Shown here: piece by piece, positions 28,189-39,900 of the stretch
Numbering within the stretch: position 1 is the stretch's first letter
How the letters are laid out: each line of letters starts with the position of its first letter
DNA from: Onchocerca volvulus
Taxonomy: Eukaryota > Nematoda > Chromadorea > Rhabditida > Onchocercidae
NCBI GenBank assembly: GCA_000499405.2
Contig: HG738139.1
Span: 16,220,858-16,284,857 of the forward strand
Direction: 5' to 3'
Length of the DNA: 64,000 nt
Position numbers and translations under genes: made by a program
Notes under the pieces: model-generated
Database searches by the model: none
The model's input: the letters and a program-made list of their open reading frames with translations, nothing else
What the model was told of the DNA's origin: nothing

Positions 28189-29042
28189 AGTAATATGACT
28201 TGTTAATTATTGAAAGGAAAGCTTAAATTTCTGTTTTGGTTATTAAAAATTAAATTTTAATTGTTACATTTATTTTCTATTGTTATTTTAGGTACTATCA
28301 ATTTACCGTTTTGTCCATCACGTCCAATGATCCCAATATTTTTAATCATCATGGGTTGTTTGTACATTCTCTGGGGTTTGTTACGAATATATGCCTTCTG
28401 GCCACGTTCACGTGTTGATACGTTAAGCGTTGATTTGACTTGCAAAGCGCTCGAGGGAATAATAATCATAGCCATGCTTGTTTCGCTTTTCCTCGGTAAA
28501 TTATAAGAATGTTGTAAGCTAACAGATGTTTTCTTTTTATTGATGGTAATTAATGAGACAGATTAATGTAAGACAAAAAGTTAGCTAAGAGAAGGAAATA
28601 TTTTGATTAGTCAAATTTCAATGAAAAATGTTGGGATTTGTTACAAAAAGTCTTAATTTATCCCATAATATTTTTCAAATTTTTAAAATTTGAAAATGAA
28701 ACAATAACATTTTATTATGCCCGAATCTCAATACATATCTGAAATTTATGATAAGCCAGTTTTCATACTTGTAACAACCGAAAATTTTTCCGACTTTCAA
28801 ATTATAAGCTAATTTTTTACTTAAATTTGAAATTAAGTTGTCATTCTTCAGGTTGCATTTGGATATACGGCCCAGAACAAAACATGCATTTCGAGCGCGT
28901 TTACTTTCAATCTCATTACTGCAACCGTTTCGCTTACTGGACAGCATTTATCAGCGCTACTTTGCATTCGATGATAATTCTGCTAGCATTATTATTTCTC
29001 TTTTGTTTGCTCTGTGTTGCACTATTAAATGACAACAAATAA
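26398..29042 (+). CDS. TMEM272-like multi-pass membrane protein
   Basis: Five in-phase exons: 26398-26543, 26942-27102, 28037-28096, 28292-28495 and 28852-29042 (TAA). The N-terminal part is soluble and ends in a glutamine tract (KQQQQQQQ). Four hydrophobic helices follow: VWIGLMFLLILWGLVHIIVG; PMIPIFLIIMGCLYILWGLL; ALEGIIIIAMLVSLFLGCIW; and TLHSMIILLALLFLFCLLCV. The segment between helices 1 and 2 has the family hallmark, a Cys followed by P-x-IPI (CPSRPMIPI). The loop before helix 4 has the HYC...FAYW pattern. TMEM272-like proteins are numerous in nematodes and their function is unknown; a membrane location is inferred from the helices. The first listed exon starts without a clear ATG, so at least one upstream exon exists (see 24434-24654). 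The exon at 27555 is skipped in this model. An AATAAA near 29413 could serve its 3' end. Confidence 0.75.
27555..27697 (+). CDS. Possible alternative terminal exon
   Basis: It lies in the intron before the first transmembrane exon of the TMEM272-like gene. A good acceptor (AACTTTCCAG) is followed, in the phase left by the donor at 27102, by 46 open codons and a TAG at 27695-27697 (SAHQLEMPQPKDSS...). Using it would give a soluble form without any transmembrane helix. A second frame of the same segment (SPPVRDAPTEGLLTS then stop) also looks protein-like, but needs a different donor. It may be non-coding. Confidence 0.25.
28155..28186. repeat. Poly-A tract
   Basis: An uninterrupted run of 32 A within an intron of the TMEM272-like gene. 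No flanking target-site duplication or retro-element body is visible. Confidence 0.9.
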
Positions 29043-29967
29043 TTATAAGATAGCATGAAATTTCATATCGAAATTAATTAACTTATATATGCTATCTTTC
29101 TGTCAAAACTCAATAGATCTTTTGAAATGAAATACTTGTTCAATGCGACAAGAGCAATGAAATATCTCCATGAATGCTTCAAGTGTCGAACTTTGAGAAT
29201 TCTTTTTTATCTGAAATTCATTTTATCTGAAATTCATTTTATAAAAATTTAAAATCTGAAATTTCAGTTTGAAAAAAATTTGATAATTTAGAAGTAAGAT
29301 TATAAATTATAATTTGGTGCCTATCGTAAAATAGAGTGGTATTCTGGAACCGATTTCTAACCGCTAGTTCCTATCATTGGATGTTGAAAGGGATTTCTTT
29401 AATCTACGAACAAATAAAGTTTCTTAATCCTCATCTAATGGAGTGTTGAATATCGCCTTGGTCTTGGTATTGAATTCATTTGATCCATACTATCAGTTCA
29501 TAATACCAAAGTAAACAATGCAAACTTCCTTGCAATACTAAGGATTATAAATAACGAATGGCCCGGAAAAGAATTTAAATTGGGACGGCCGAATTTTTCC
29601 GAGTCTGCCGGCTACAGAATCAAATAAAGAAAAAGTAAGATTTCATTTTAGAAATAAACTGCAACAAAAAGAGAGATGACTCACTTGAGCATTGTTTTTT
29701 CAATGCATGCTTATGATGAGAATTTCATCCATTCAAATTTTTAGATCACATTTTATCATGCTTCTTTACATCTACTTGTCCATTCTCGATTCATCCCATA
29801 TTTTTTCAATTAGTCAAAATAATCAAATTTAATTAGCCAAATGGAAGCAAAAGAAAAGCCAAGTCATTCCTGAATCTCGATTTTTTTCGGTATTTTGACT
29901 CAGTGTATCTAGATTAGATATGTTGCACTATTTAATCATAAGACAAGAGATTTTAAAATTTTTGCAG
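29043..29967. other. 3' region of the TMEM272-like gene
   Basis: Holds the presumed 3' untranslated sequence, with an AATAAA at about 29413-29418. A short relatively GC-rich patch lies near 29561-29616 (GGCCCGG, GGGACGGCCG, TGCCGGC). No coding segment was found. Confidence 0.4.
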
Positions 29968-29989
29968 AAGTGCAAGAAAAAGGCCCGAT

Positions 29990-30139
29990 ATGAGCAATTT
30001 CATTTCAACAACAGAAAAGTCCACCCAAAATGTTGGTAGCACAGAATCCTCCATTTCTGAAGCTAATCAACCGCTAATTCTAGAGAAGACAATATTTCAA
30101 AAAGGGAAAGCTAAGAGATTCAAATCATCGATAATTTAG
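29990..30139 (+). CDS. Possible 49-residue ORF after a splice acceptor
   Basis: An ATG lies 22 bases after a TTTTTGCAG acceptor at 29967, followed by 49 codons and TAG: a Ser/Thr/Glu-rich peptide starting MSNFISTTEKSTQNVGSTES and ending in a basic tail (GKAKRFKSSII). Acceptor plus nearby ATG is the usual look of a spliced-leader gene start in nematodes. It does not join in phase to the gene before it, nor to the co-repressor 5' exon. It may be the last exon of an unseen transcript or chance. Confidence 0.25.
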   Translation: MSNFISTTEKSTQNVGSTESSISEANQPLILEKTIFQKGKAKRFKSSII

Positions 30140-30181
30140 CAAATAATTTGTTGTTTGAAGTTTTACAGCTCACACTTCTTT

Positions 30182-30191
30182 TATATATATG

Positions 30192-30268
<77 letters not shown>
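30182..30268. repeat. AT/AG compound microsatellite
   Basis: An (AT)n run, with one GT interruption, passes directly into an (AG)n run of about 31 units at 30207-30268, some 630 bp upstream of the co-repressor start codon. It is probably length-variable between individuals. It could act as a GAGA-type promoter element, but nothing shows this. Confidence 0.92.
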
Positions 30269-30271
<3 letters not shown>

Positions 30272-30828
30272 TCTTTCCTTAGAATTTTTTTTGACAGCAG
30301 TATTATATAGCAAAACAAGAACAGAAGATTTGGCAATTTTATTGACATTGCTAAATTGGAATTGATAAAAACTAATGCAAACCAAATATATCTTTTCTTA
30401 TTATTCAGCCTAACTTTGCATAATTATCAAATATCGTTACTACATATTAACTTTTTTATTATACGACGAAGCAATGCGAAGTTTAATGAAATATTTGAAA
30501 AACAAACACATGTATGAAGTTTACTATTGGCATTCGCAAAATGAGCTCAAACCTGCCGTTGTATTATTATTATGGAGAGTTGGGATTTTTTTCTACCCAT
30601 CTATTATTTATTGCTCGTGATTATAACTGTTGAATAGTTTTCTGTTCCCTTCCGAACTTCTTATCAATCTCTATTGAAGTGTTATACTATTTATCTTTAA
30701 TCATGATACTGATTATGATACTCTTCATAAAAATTTCTGAATAAATGACAGTATATGCGCCTTCCACAATATTTACGACTTCTAGCATATTTCCGATTAA
30801 AGATAATGGATTATTTGAATTGCATAAT

Positions 30829-30844
30829 CTAAATCAATTTCAGC
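30829..30844 (+). promoter_or_regulatory. Acceptor upstream of the gei-8-like ATG
   Basis: AATCAATTTCAG precedes the presumed first transcribed base at 30844, 59 bases upstream of the start codon at 30903. The three frames between it and the ATG are all closed, so it is either a spliced-leader (trans-splice) site or the end of a non-coding first intron. Confidence 0.5.
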
Positions 30845-30902
30845 AACACATGTCATCATACAAAAATCATCCATTCCAGTGGATTCGATAAAAATTTAAA
30901 CA

Positions 30903-33900
30903 ATGTTCCCCACTAGTAATCCACCTTTTACGACACCTAACGCTCAACAAAATGTCAATAATAGTATGAATCTGGCAGCAGCACTTTACTTGCATCCATC
31001 ATTGGGCATAGCAAATCAGGCATATACTCAATTTTATCAACAGGTAATTTAAAGTAGAGTTTGCTTCGATTTCAGATATTCGATTGTTATTCATATAGAC
31101 TGTTTGGTTCATATAAACTGATATTATGTAAATTGAATATTTCTGTTAGTATCCAGTAGAAGAATATTTTTGCAAATATTAATGAATTCATGTTTATTTG
31201 CCGGAGCTGCCATTTGCAAAACTGATGAATCCATATTTGTTCTCTGAAATAATCTTTGATGAATATACATTTGTTCCGAAAAATGTCAATTTGTTTTAAA
31301 ACTCAATGGAAATCTATTCTCTTCGAATAGGAAAAATCCTCTGCTGTTTAAGAATGAGGAGAACTCGTAAATATTTCGATGTTCCGGCATTTATATTTAT
31401 TCAAGTTGTTTTTGACTTTGCTTTTAAGTTTTGTCCACTTCTAGCTCAATTGTCAAAATATCCTATATTTAAAACTTTATATTCAGGCTCAGAGCCAAGT
31501 ACAATTAACTCAGCAACAGCAACAACAACAGCAGTTGCAGCGCCAATTCGAACAGTTGGTTGTGGCCCAAGCAGCACAGAATGCCCACGTTCACTTGCAA
31601 GCAATTCAGGTTCATTTTAAATCATCAAGTGTACTCGATTAATCAAATCTCGAATTTCATCGATGTTTTGTTTAATAGTTTCTTGTGAAACAAGATAAGT
31701 TTCAACGCTTGAATGACGTTTAAAATTTTTGTGGTCAATTCCATCAATTTATTTATTTTTCTCAGCAGCAGCAACAACAACAGCAACATGCATTTCAAAA
31801 TCAGCAAGCCCAAGCGCAGAATCAGCAAAAAATGCAAGTTGCACAACAACAAGCACAACTACAGCAGAGTCAAGCACAAGCTGTTCAAATACAACGCTTG
31901 AATGCATTACGGCAGAGCAATCAGCATATGTCACATTCCCATTCGATTCGAGGATCTATGCCTAATATTGTAAAGTCTCGTCAGGTACTATATTAATGTT
32001 CTTATTCTTACATTTCTGCGAAAGGTCCTGTCGAAAGATTTAATTTTCTATTGAAAAAAAGCGAATATGCGGAACTGTGTAACATTTTATGAGACTATTT
32101 GCTTTACATTCCAGTCTTTCTAAAAAAGATTACTTCATTTTATATATAGAGAGTAGAATCTCCATTTTCATCCAGAAATTTAAGTTCTCCATAGAAAAAA
32201 AAAAAAAAAAGAAAATCTTTTCGAAGTCGAGTTAGACCAACGTAAACTGCCAGTATAATGAATGGTAAAAGATGAAAAAATCCAATAATAATCAGTAAAA
32301 ATCCAATAGAAATCCTTTCATTTATAGGAGATCCAAACTGAAGCGGATGCTCGCCGGCGACGTTCATTAATTGCAGATTTCATGGTTGCACCCAACCCAG
32401 CTACATTTTTAGGTATTGTTAAATGATATTTTATGTGTAATAATTAAACAGTGCAAAAATATAGATGGTTTGTTGATTTTTCAAATTTTCCTGGGAAATT
32501 GATATTTTTAAACTGCAGTTGTCTTATGCCTTGAAGAATATGTTTATAAGTAGAGGTTTTTTTATACATAGCTAATATCGTGCGTGGATTACAGATGAAA
32601 GAAGACGTTCGGATTCTATCAGTAGTGGTGTATTCGGTGAAATGAGAAGGTCGGAAACGATGGGCAGTGAATTCAGCGTAATCGCTGATGAGACAACGGA
32701 ACGCAAGAAGAATTCAATCACCGACCACTTAGAAGCTGTTGAAAAAGAAAAAAAGTTTGTCGATAGCCAGATCACTATCATACAACGTAAAAAGGTATTA
32801 ATGATTATTTAAGGACAAAATAAATCCGCAATTTTTATTAAAAATGAGGTTACTTATATACCTCATTTGTTTGATGAAATAGTTTTCTTCGAATCACATA
32901 TTAATTGAATTATGTGTTATGATTCGCAGGAACAGTACGAAAGTGAATTGGCCAAAATATCGAGTGATAGCACTGATAATGATAAAGAAAATGATGACAC
33001 TGCTGAAGATATTGATTCGATGAGTCTGGTTGAGAGAATTTATGCTGAAAATCGAAAGAAGGCATTTCGTACTGAAGCTCAAATGCCTACTACTCTGGCA
33101 CCTTCATCTGCAACAATTGTGAGTTCATTTTAAATGCTCTAATTTTATATGTAAATATATAGATAATATGAGATTATGTTTAATACCAATCATTTTGTTG
33201 ATGTAAGTTCTGAAATATTCAAGAAATTTCTTTTTATACTTGTAATATTGGGATTCTTAATAAGGTATAATCAATGGAAAATGAAATTTGTTAGCTAGAT
33301 GTATGCTATATTATTTGTTAAACTGATAATTAAACTTCTAAAAACTTTATTATATCACTTTAGCTGATAATAATAAATTTATCAAGAAGTTCTTTTATGT
33401 CGATTTTTCAATAAGGAAAAGGCCTCTTTAAGTTGCTGGCAACGTAATGCAAGAAATTTAGAGAAGCCTACAATTCAGAAACGAATATATTTTCAAAATT
33501 AATAAATGTTTATAACAATGTTTGGACATGTTAAGGCGGAGGCATGACATATTTAAAAATGATTGAATTATGACATCTTTTTGTGGCAAACTTTCATGTT
33601 ATATCAGTAAAGATTAATGCAGATATATTTTCGGCTGTAATTTACTGCTCATTGTTTTATAAATCATACGGTTTTATATAATGCACACGCTTAAAACATT
33701 TTATAGAACCGAAATTTTTCAGTTAAGACCAATTTTCAGCCGCAATATCGAAATCCATGGGACAGTCCTCTTGTGCAACAAACGATTGAGCGATATAAAA
33801 CAGTGAAGCCTTATCTAGTGAAAATGCTAACAGAACATCGGCAAAACGATTTGTTAGCTCAGAAATATCAGATTGAAAAATACAATATGTTATATGCAGA

Positions 33901-36900
33901 ATGGTTGAAGAAGGATGAAAGATATTGCAAAAGTCAGAAGAAAGTGTAAGTTTTGCTTTTCATTTGCTTTCCTGTCACGTTTATTTTCATTTGCTGTTCA
34001 CTTGTTTATTTCAGACCATTAGAACTAAGCAGAGTAATCACTTTGCTTATTTCTTGTTTTATTTTTTACAGTGCTCGTGATGAGAAGCATCGCGAAATAT
34101 TCGAAAAAACGTTTCCGGAATTAAAAAAGACGCGAGAGGAACGAGAGCGATGCGGAAGAGTTGGACTATTATCCGGAGAGCAGTTAGAACAGGTTAAATT
34201 AGTTTTTCTAATTACTAAACTTATTTTTTAATTTCTAGAAATTGATAAGGTTCAATGATAAGATGGAAATGGCATAGTTTAATGGCTTAAAAAAATTCTA
34301 TTTTTGGGATAGTGGTTACATAATTGAATATCCAGGTCTTTTTTGTTGGTCTAAAAATCAAAGCTTAATATGTTATTATAGTTTGCTACAATGTAAAGTG
34401 AAGCTAGATATTTCAGGCTGTACTATTCATCAACAAAAAGGGAAGGATAGGCGAAGCATTTAGTAAAAATGTTGGTGAGAAATAGAATAATTGTGAGAAA
34501 TGACACGTTTTTTTTTTTTTTTTTAGAATTTGTGCTCTTTTAATACTTAATTATCACGATGACCTTAAATAAGTTGTATATGATTTCCTGTGCATTGATT
34601 TCTATCTCTGCTTTTGGTAATTAACTTTAATTATAGGATGAAGAATATAAGAGACGATGTGCAGCTGCAGCTTTACCACCAATGATGATGAATTCAAGGA
34701 TGCGGAATGCGCCATTTTATATAGATCTAAATGGTGTTGTCGCAGATGCATTAGATGATCATAATGCTCATATTGAATATTTTTTGGGGAAATGGACAGA
34801 TGATGAAAAACAAGTAAGACAAATTCTTTGCAGTTTGTAAAATTGTCATTATATCATTATTTCTCTCATTATTATTTCAGATTTTGTAAAGTGAAGACAA
34901 AAGAGTGTTCATTTTGATATTCATCGATTTTTTTTTTCTTTTTTTTTTTTTTCAGACTTTCAGAGAGCAAATTGTTACATATGGCAAAAATTTCGCGGCA
35001 ATAGCGGAATTTCTAGATCGAAAAAGTGTAAAAGATTGCGTTCTATATTATTATTTAACCAAGAAACGTCAGAATTACAAAGCATTAATGGGGAAGAAGC
35101 GGAAGAAGCCACCAAGATGTTACAAACCACCAGTAATGCCTCGACTTGAAGAAATAGCATTAAAAGCACCACAAGATGCGAATGATGTCACCAGTAAGTT
35201 TTTTTTTTTTTATTTAATATTTTTGATTTCGTTTTCCTAAAATCTCAACATGAAATATTTTTTTATAGACATAGGCGGAATCTGACGGTAATGAATCAGA
35301 TCTTTTAGAAATAAGATCTCCGAGCTGTGCTAATGATATATTTCCAGAACTACTATGTTATTTCATTGTTCCATATTTCTGATGCTGATAAACAGAATTA
35401 CATGAGTGTCATTATGATGTGAAATCTAAAATATATCGATTTCTGACCAACCATTCTGATTCCATAGACAAATTCATAATGCAGATTGATTTTAAATTGA
35501 TTTTATTTAACTATTAGGCATTAAATTGTATTGTCATATTGTGATCGCACTATTATATTCTACATTTGTAAACAAAATAGGAATGAAATAACTTTTTGTT
35601 ACAACTAGAAAAGATCTTTCATTTGCATTTCTGCTTTATGAGAAATTGATGCATTTATCTTTAAAATTAAAGTTAAAGTCATATTTAGATTCCCAGTTAT
35701 ATATGTATCAAACTGCTTTATGGTGGCGCTATTGTATTAATGTAGTCTTAATTTGTAACTCAATTTCAGTTGTTGGTTCACGAGAACTTGAATGTTGTAT
35801 TTGCAAAGCGAAAATTAATAGTGGTTCAAATACTGGTCGAATACTTACTCGTTTAACTTTGGATGCATCTGGTTACGATGCCAGTTCAGCAAATGAAATT
35901 GATATTTGTGTCTGCCAGAAGTGTAAGGCAAAAGGAATTAAACCAAAAACTGTGACGTACGTCTTTAATTTAAAACTTTTCGGATGATAAAATATCATTT
36001 TCAAAACTTCATAACATTTTCACATTAAATCGTGAGATTTGTTTTTCATATTTTTTCTTTTCGATTATGTTATAGACGTTGCCAAATTGGCACATGCCAT
36101 AATCCTCGTCGAAAAGTAAAACCAACGCGACCAATGCCAGTAAAATGGAAATTGATAACGGATGAACAGAAACAATTTTTGATGCATCAAATGCTGATAC
36201 CGGAAGATATTTTAAAGTGTTGCCCTGCTTGTCATAAGAAGATCTCCAAACAGCTGGATATGGTAAAATTTCTAAATACTGAAAATGTTGCAGTATTACC
36301 AGAATCACCGAAATCTCTTCATTTCGGATGATTAATTCAGATTTTTCCCATGATCTGTTTTCATTTAAGTCCTGCTATTTTAAGTGTATACCTTCCTGTT
36401 TTTCTATAATTTTAAATTTCTCTTAATGATTCAAATATTAATTTATTTCGTCATTAATTATTCAAAAATAAAAAATAAACTGTATAAAGTTGTGAAAATT
36501 TCAGGGAGAAAATTTTGCGGTTTTCTTTTTTTTTTTTTTTTTAATTCTTTCATTAAATCAGTTGTATTTTTTTTCTTTTTAGCTCATCGCTGGTGAACTG
36601 GAAGAAGAAATGGCTTTATGGCAGAAGTCTTCTGATGTTATATGGAGTGCTGAAGAAGTGGAAATATTACACGCTACTGTCAGCTCGTTGGGTGGGAAAG
36701 ATTGGGATACAGTGGTTGAAAAAATGGGCAATAAATATAGTGTCAAAGTATGTTAATTGTGAAATCATCTGCAAGAAGAATTCTAAAAACGGATAAAATA
36801 ATGATTTGATGATAAATTTCAAGTTTATTTACTATTTTCATTCTAATAGACTTTTTTCAATACAGCAATGTCGAGAACAATATGAAAAGATTCGTGTTAT

Positions 36901-39900
36901 GGAAAGCGTTAAAAAAGAAGCAGAAAGTGAAGATGATGTTAGCGAAGATGATCGAGAGAATCCACAGTTGCACGAAGCTACTGCTAAGGTTAAGAATGAT
37001 ATTGCTGGAGTGGAACTGGATCCGAGGTTCGCGCTTTCCCTTCTGTAGGTTTTTCTTAAATTGTTTAAGGAGGTAATTATGAGGGAGCTATTGAAATTTT
37101 GCTGAGAAGGAATATTTAAAAGCTAAAAACGACAAGATAGTTAGGAATTGGTTAAAATCATTTACTTTGATATTGATTTTTGTTCTTTATTATTCTTCCT
37201 AATGTGTAATTCTTCAACAGATTTTTCCTTCATAACTTTACCGTACAATGCAACATTTTAGCGGTGAAAGCAGTGCAACATTGAGCGCTGATGAAACAGC
37301 CAATCAAGACGATTGTGTTATTCTATTACCTTCAAATGCAAAATCACCGTCAACATATTTATATAAACCAAGATTTCGTGGTACTTCCGGTTTGAATTCA
37401 GAGATTCCAATTTTATCTGCCAGTAATTCCCATTTGGATTTGTCACAAGTCAGAAAGGAATCAGAAGTGATGCCATCTCCACTAACATGTCGTAAATCTG
37501 ATGCAAGTGCTTCCTCATCATCGGATTTGTCGAACATGGATGATGTCGCAAAAACGACTTCCCTACCATTACAATCATCCTTTGGTGGAAGTGCACTTCT
37601 TGCAACACTTACTTCATCCACTCCAGATTCAATACCAGCACGACCTTCTGCTCAAGTTTGTTAAATTTTCTACTTTTTTGAAAAAACTCAGTTCGAAATT
37701 TAATCTTAATATACCATGAATGGATAACTTTATATACTGCCTGAATTGCTGAGTATTAGGCTAAAGGGGTATGCTCAATTGATACTATTACCATCATCTC
37801 TTTCCGCTTTGATGTAATATATAGGCTTATTTACTGTTGAAAATGCAATTACTTATTTAGTGGCAGACCATTTATTGTACGTAACGAATCAGAATAATTC
37901 GAATTATTTTTGAGTAGTAAAATTCAAGCAAATTTATAACTCTTAACAATGAAAGTAAGGACTTTATTCGTCCTTTGTTTAAATTTTTTTTTTTTGTGAA
38001 AATTGAAATGCTGAATTTTCTTCATTCAATATTAATCCAGTGTTATTGGCACAATTAAAACTGTGTTATCTAAAACAATTGCAAAGGACTTTCCTGCATT
38101 TTCTTTAGTGATTTTTTGAATCTGTTACTTGCTGTACCATCAAATTCATCTATACAATATTCCTTTCACATAGGACAACTTCATTAGATATCGCTTTTAT
38201 TCCTGCTTACGGTTTCTCTGTTTATATATATTGCAGAATTTTTTTTTTATTTTACACAAACTAAAAATTTAAGGTGGAAATCGATAGATTACCTCAGTGT
38301 TCAGTTTCGATAACGAGATCGTCAACCTCAGCAGTCACCCAGTCAGTTTCATCTGCACTTGGAAATATAGTCAGAGGTTCGATCACTCAAGGTTCATTGC
38401 TTTTTGCTCATCTTCACTGGAAAATTATCTATCATTTGCATATAAATAGTTCATTTCAAAGACTTAAAATACTATAATTGTGACAAATTAACTTCGTTCA
38501 ACTTTTCTGTTGTCATTCAATTAATGAAAGAGCATTACAAAATTTAGAGAAGTCAGTATTCGCGATAAAATTGGTATTTGTATGAGAAGATCATTGACAA
38601 CTAGTGAAGTTCGAAATTTTATTGGTGAATTTTACGTTTTTGCAGGAACGCCTGTAATGAGATCGTCGTCATCACCTACCCCGAATAACGATTTGTTAGA
38701 AAAAGTGAAACAAATGCAAATGCTTTCTGCTGGAACAGTCGCCACCGGAGCATCTTTAGCAGCAGCAGTAGCAGCAGCCAGTAATATTGTGACAAGTTCC
38801 ACGCCACCACTCCTTACACCAACATTGCAATCTAATGCAAATGCAGCTGCTGCACTTCCCTTTTTACAGAATCCTTTGGCAGCAGCAGCTGCTGCGTTTC
38901 CTACTGCTGCTTCAGATCCAAATATGTCATCATTAGCTGCTTTCTATAATCAACTAGCTGCATTGGATCCTACAATGCAAGTGAGTATCTTTTTTTCTTC
39001 TTTAGAATAATGTAAAAATGTAGTGTCTTTTCCTGTCAAAAAAAATTGGAAATTTGAGGAAACTTGCAGTTTGCATCCTCATGGGCAGAAGCTTTCAATA
39101 ATAATTTTTTTTTTGTAGTATGCTATGACAGTGAAAATAATGCAGCAGGCTGCACAACAACACGAATATGAACGTCGATTAGCTGCACTACGAGGTTAAT
39201 ATCTTCTAGTATTCTTTTTTCCGTATTATTTTATTCTTTCTTTTGAGCTGTTATTGAGAGGTAAATAAATCCATTATATTTAAAAAGAAGGATACCTAAA
39301 GTACCACTAAATTTTTTTTAGCAAGCAGTGTGGTAGACCAATATCGACAACAGGCTTTAACTTTGGGTCTTTCTGAGCAACAACAGCAACAGCAGATGCA
39401 AAACAGTCAGCAGCAACAAATGAATGCATTAGCAAATGATCAAGCAAAACTTCTGGTAGTTTTAAATTTCTTATGAGAAAAAGAAATAAAGAATGTCTTG
39501 ACTATGATTTTTGAAATCATTTCGATTAATCTTAAAATTCAGTTCTGAAAATTATATTGGAATTTTTTGCAGTTATGGCAACAACTGATACAGCAATCGA
39601 CTAATATGAAGCCGTTACAACAGCAGCAACAACTACCACAAACAATATCACAATCAGTTAACTTACAGCGTACTGCAGTGGCAAATACATTGTTAGCTGC
39701 AACTTCAGCATCTACAAATGTACGTCCAGCGGTTGCAGATCATTTAAGCGGTCAATCAAATGCTGAACAGCAACAGCAACAAAGGAAACAGCTTATTGCA
39801 TCAGCAACAGTATCGTCAACAATACCAACAAATATGTCAGGCAGAGTTGCAACAGGTAGCACGGAGGCAGAGCGTGCAAGCATGCAACCACTTTCATCAA

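Noticed and set aside
34905..35240. Reading the SANT1 exon as a continuous frame from 34905
   Set aside because: The first residues are a translation of the intron poly-T; the acceptor at 34955 and NCoR homology set the true exon start at 34956.
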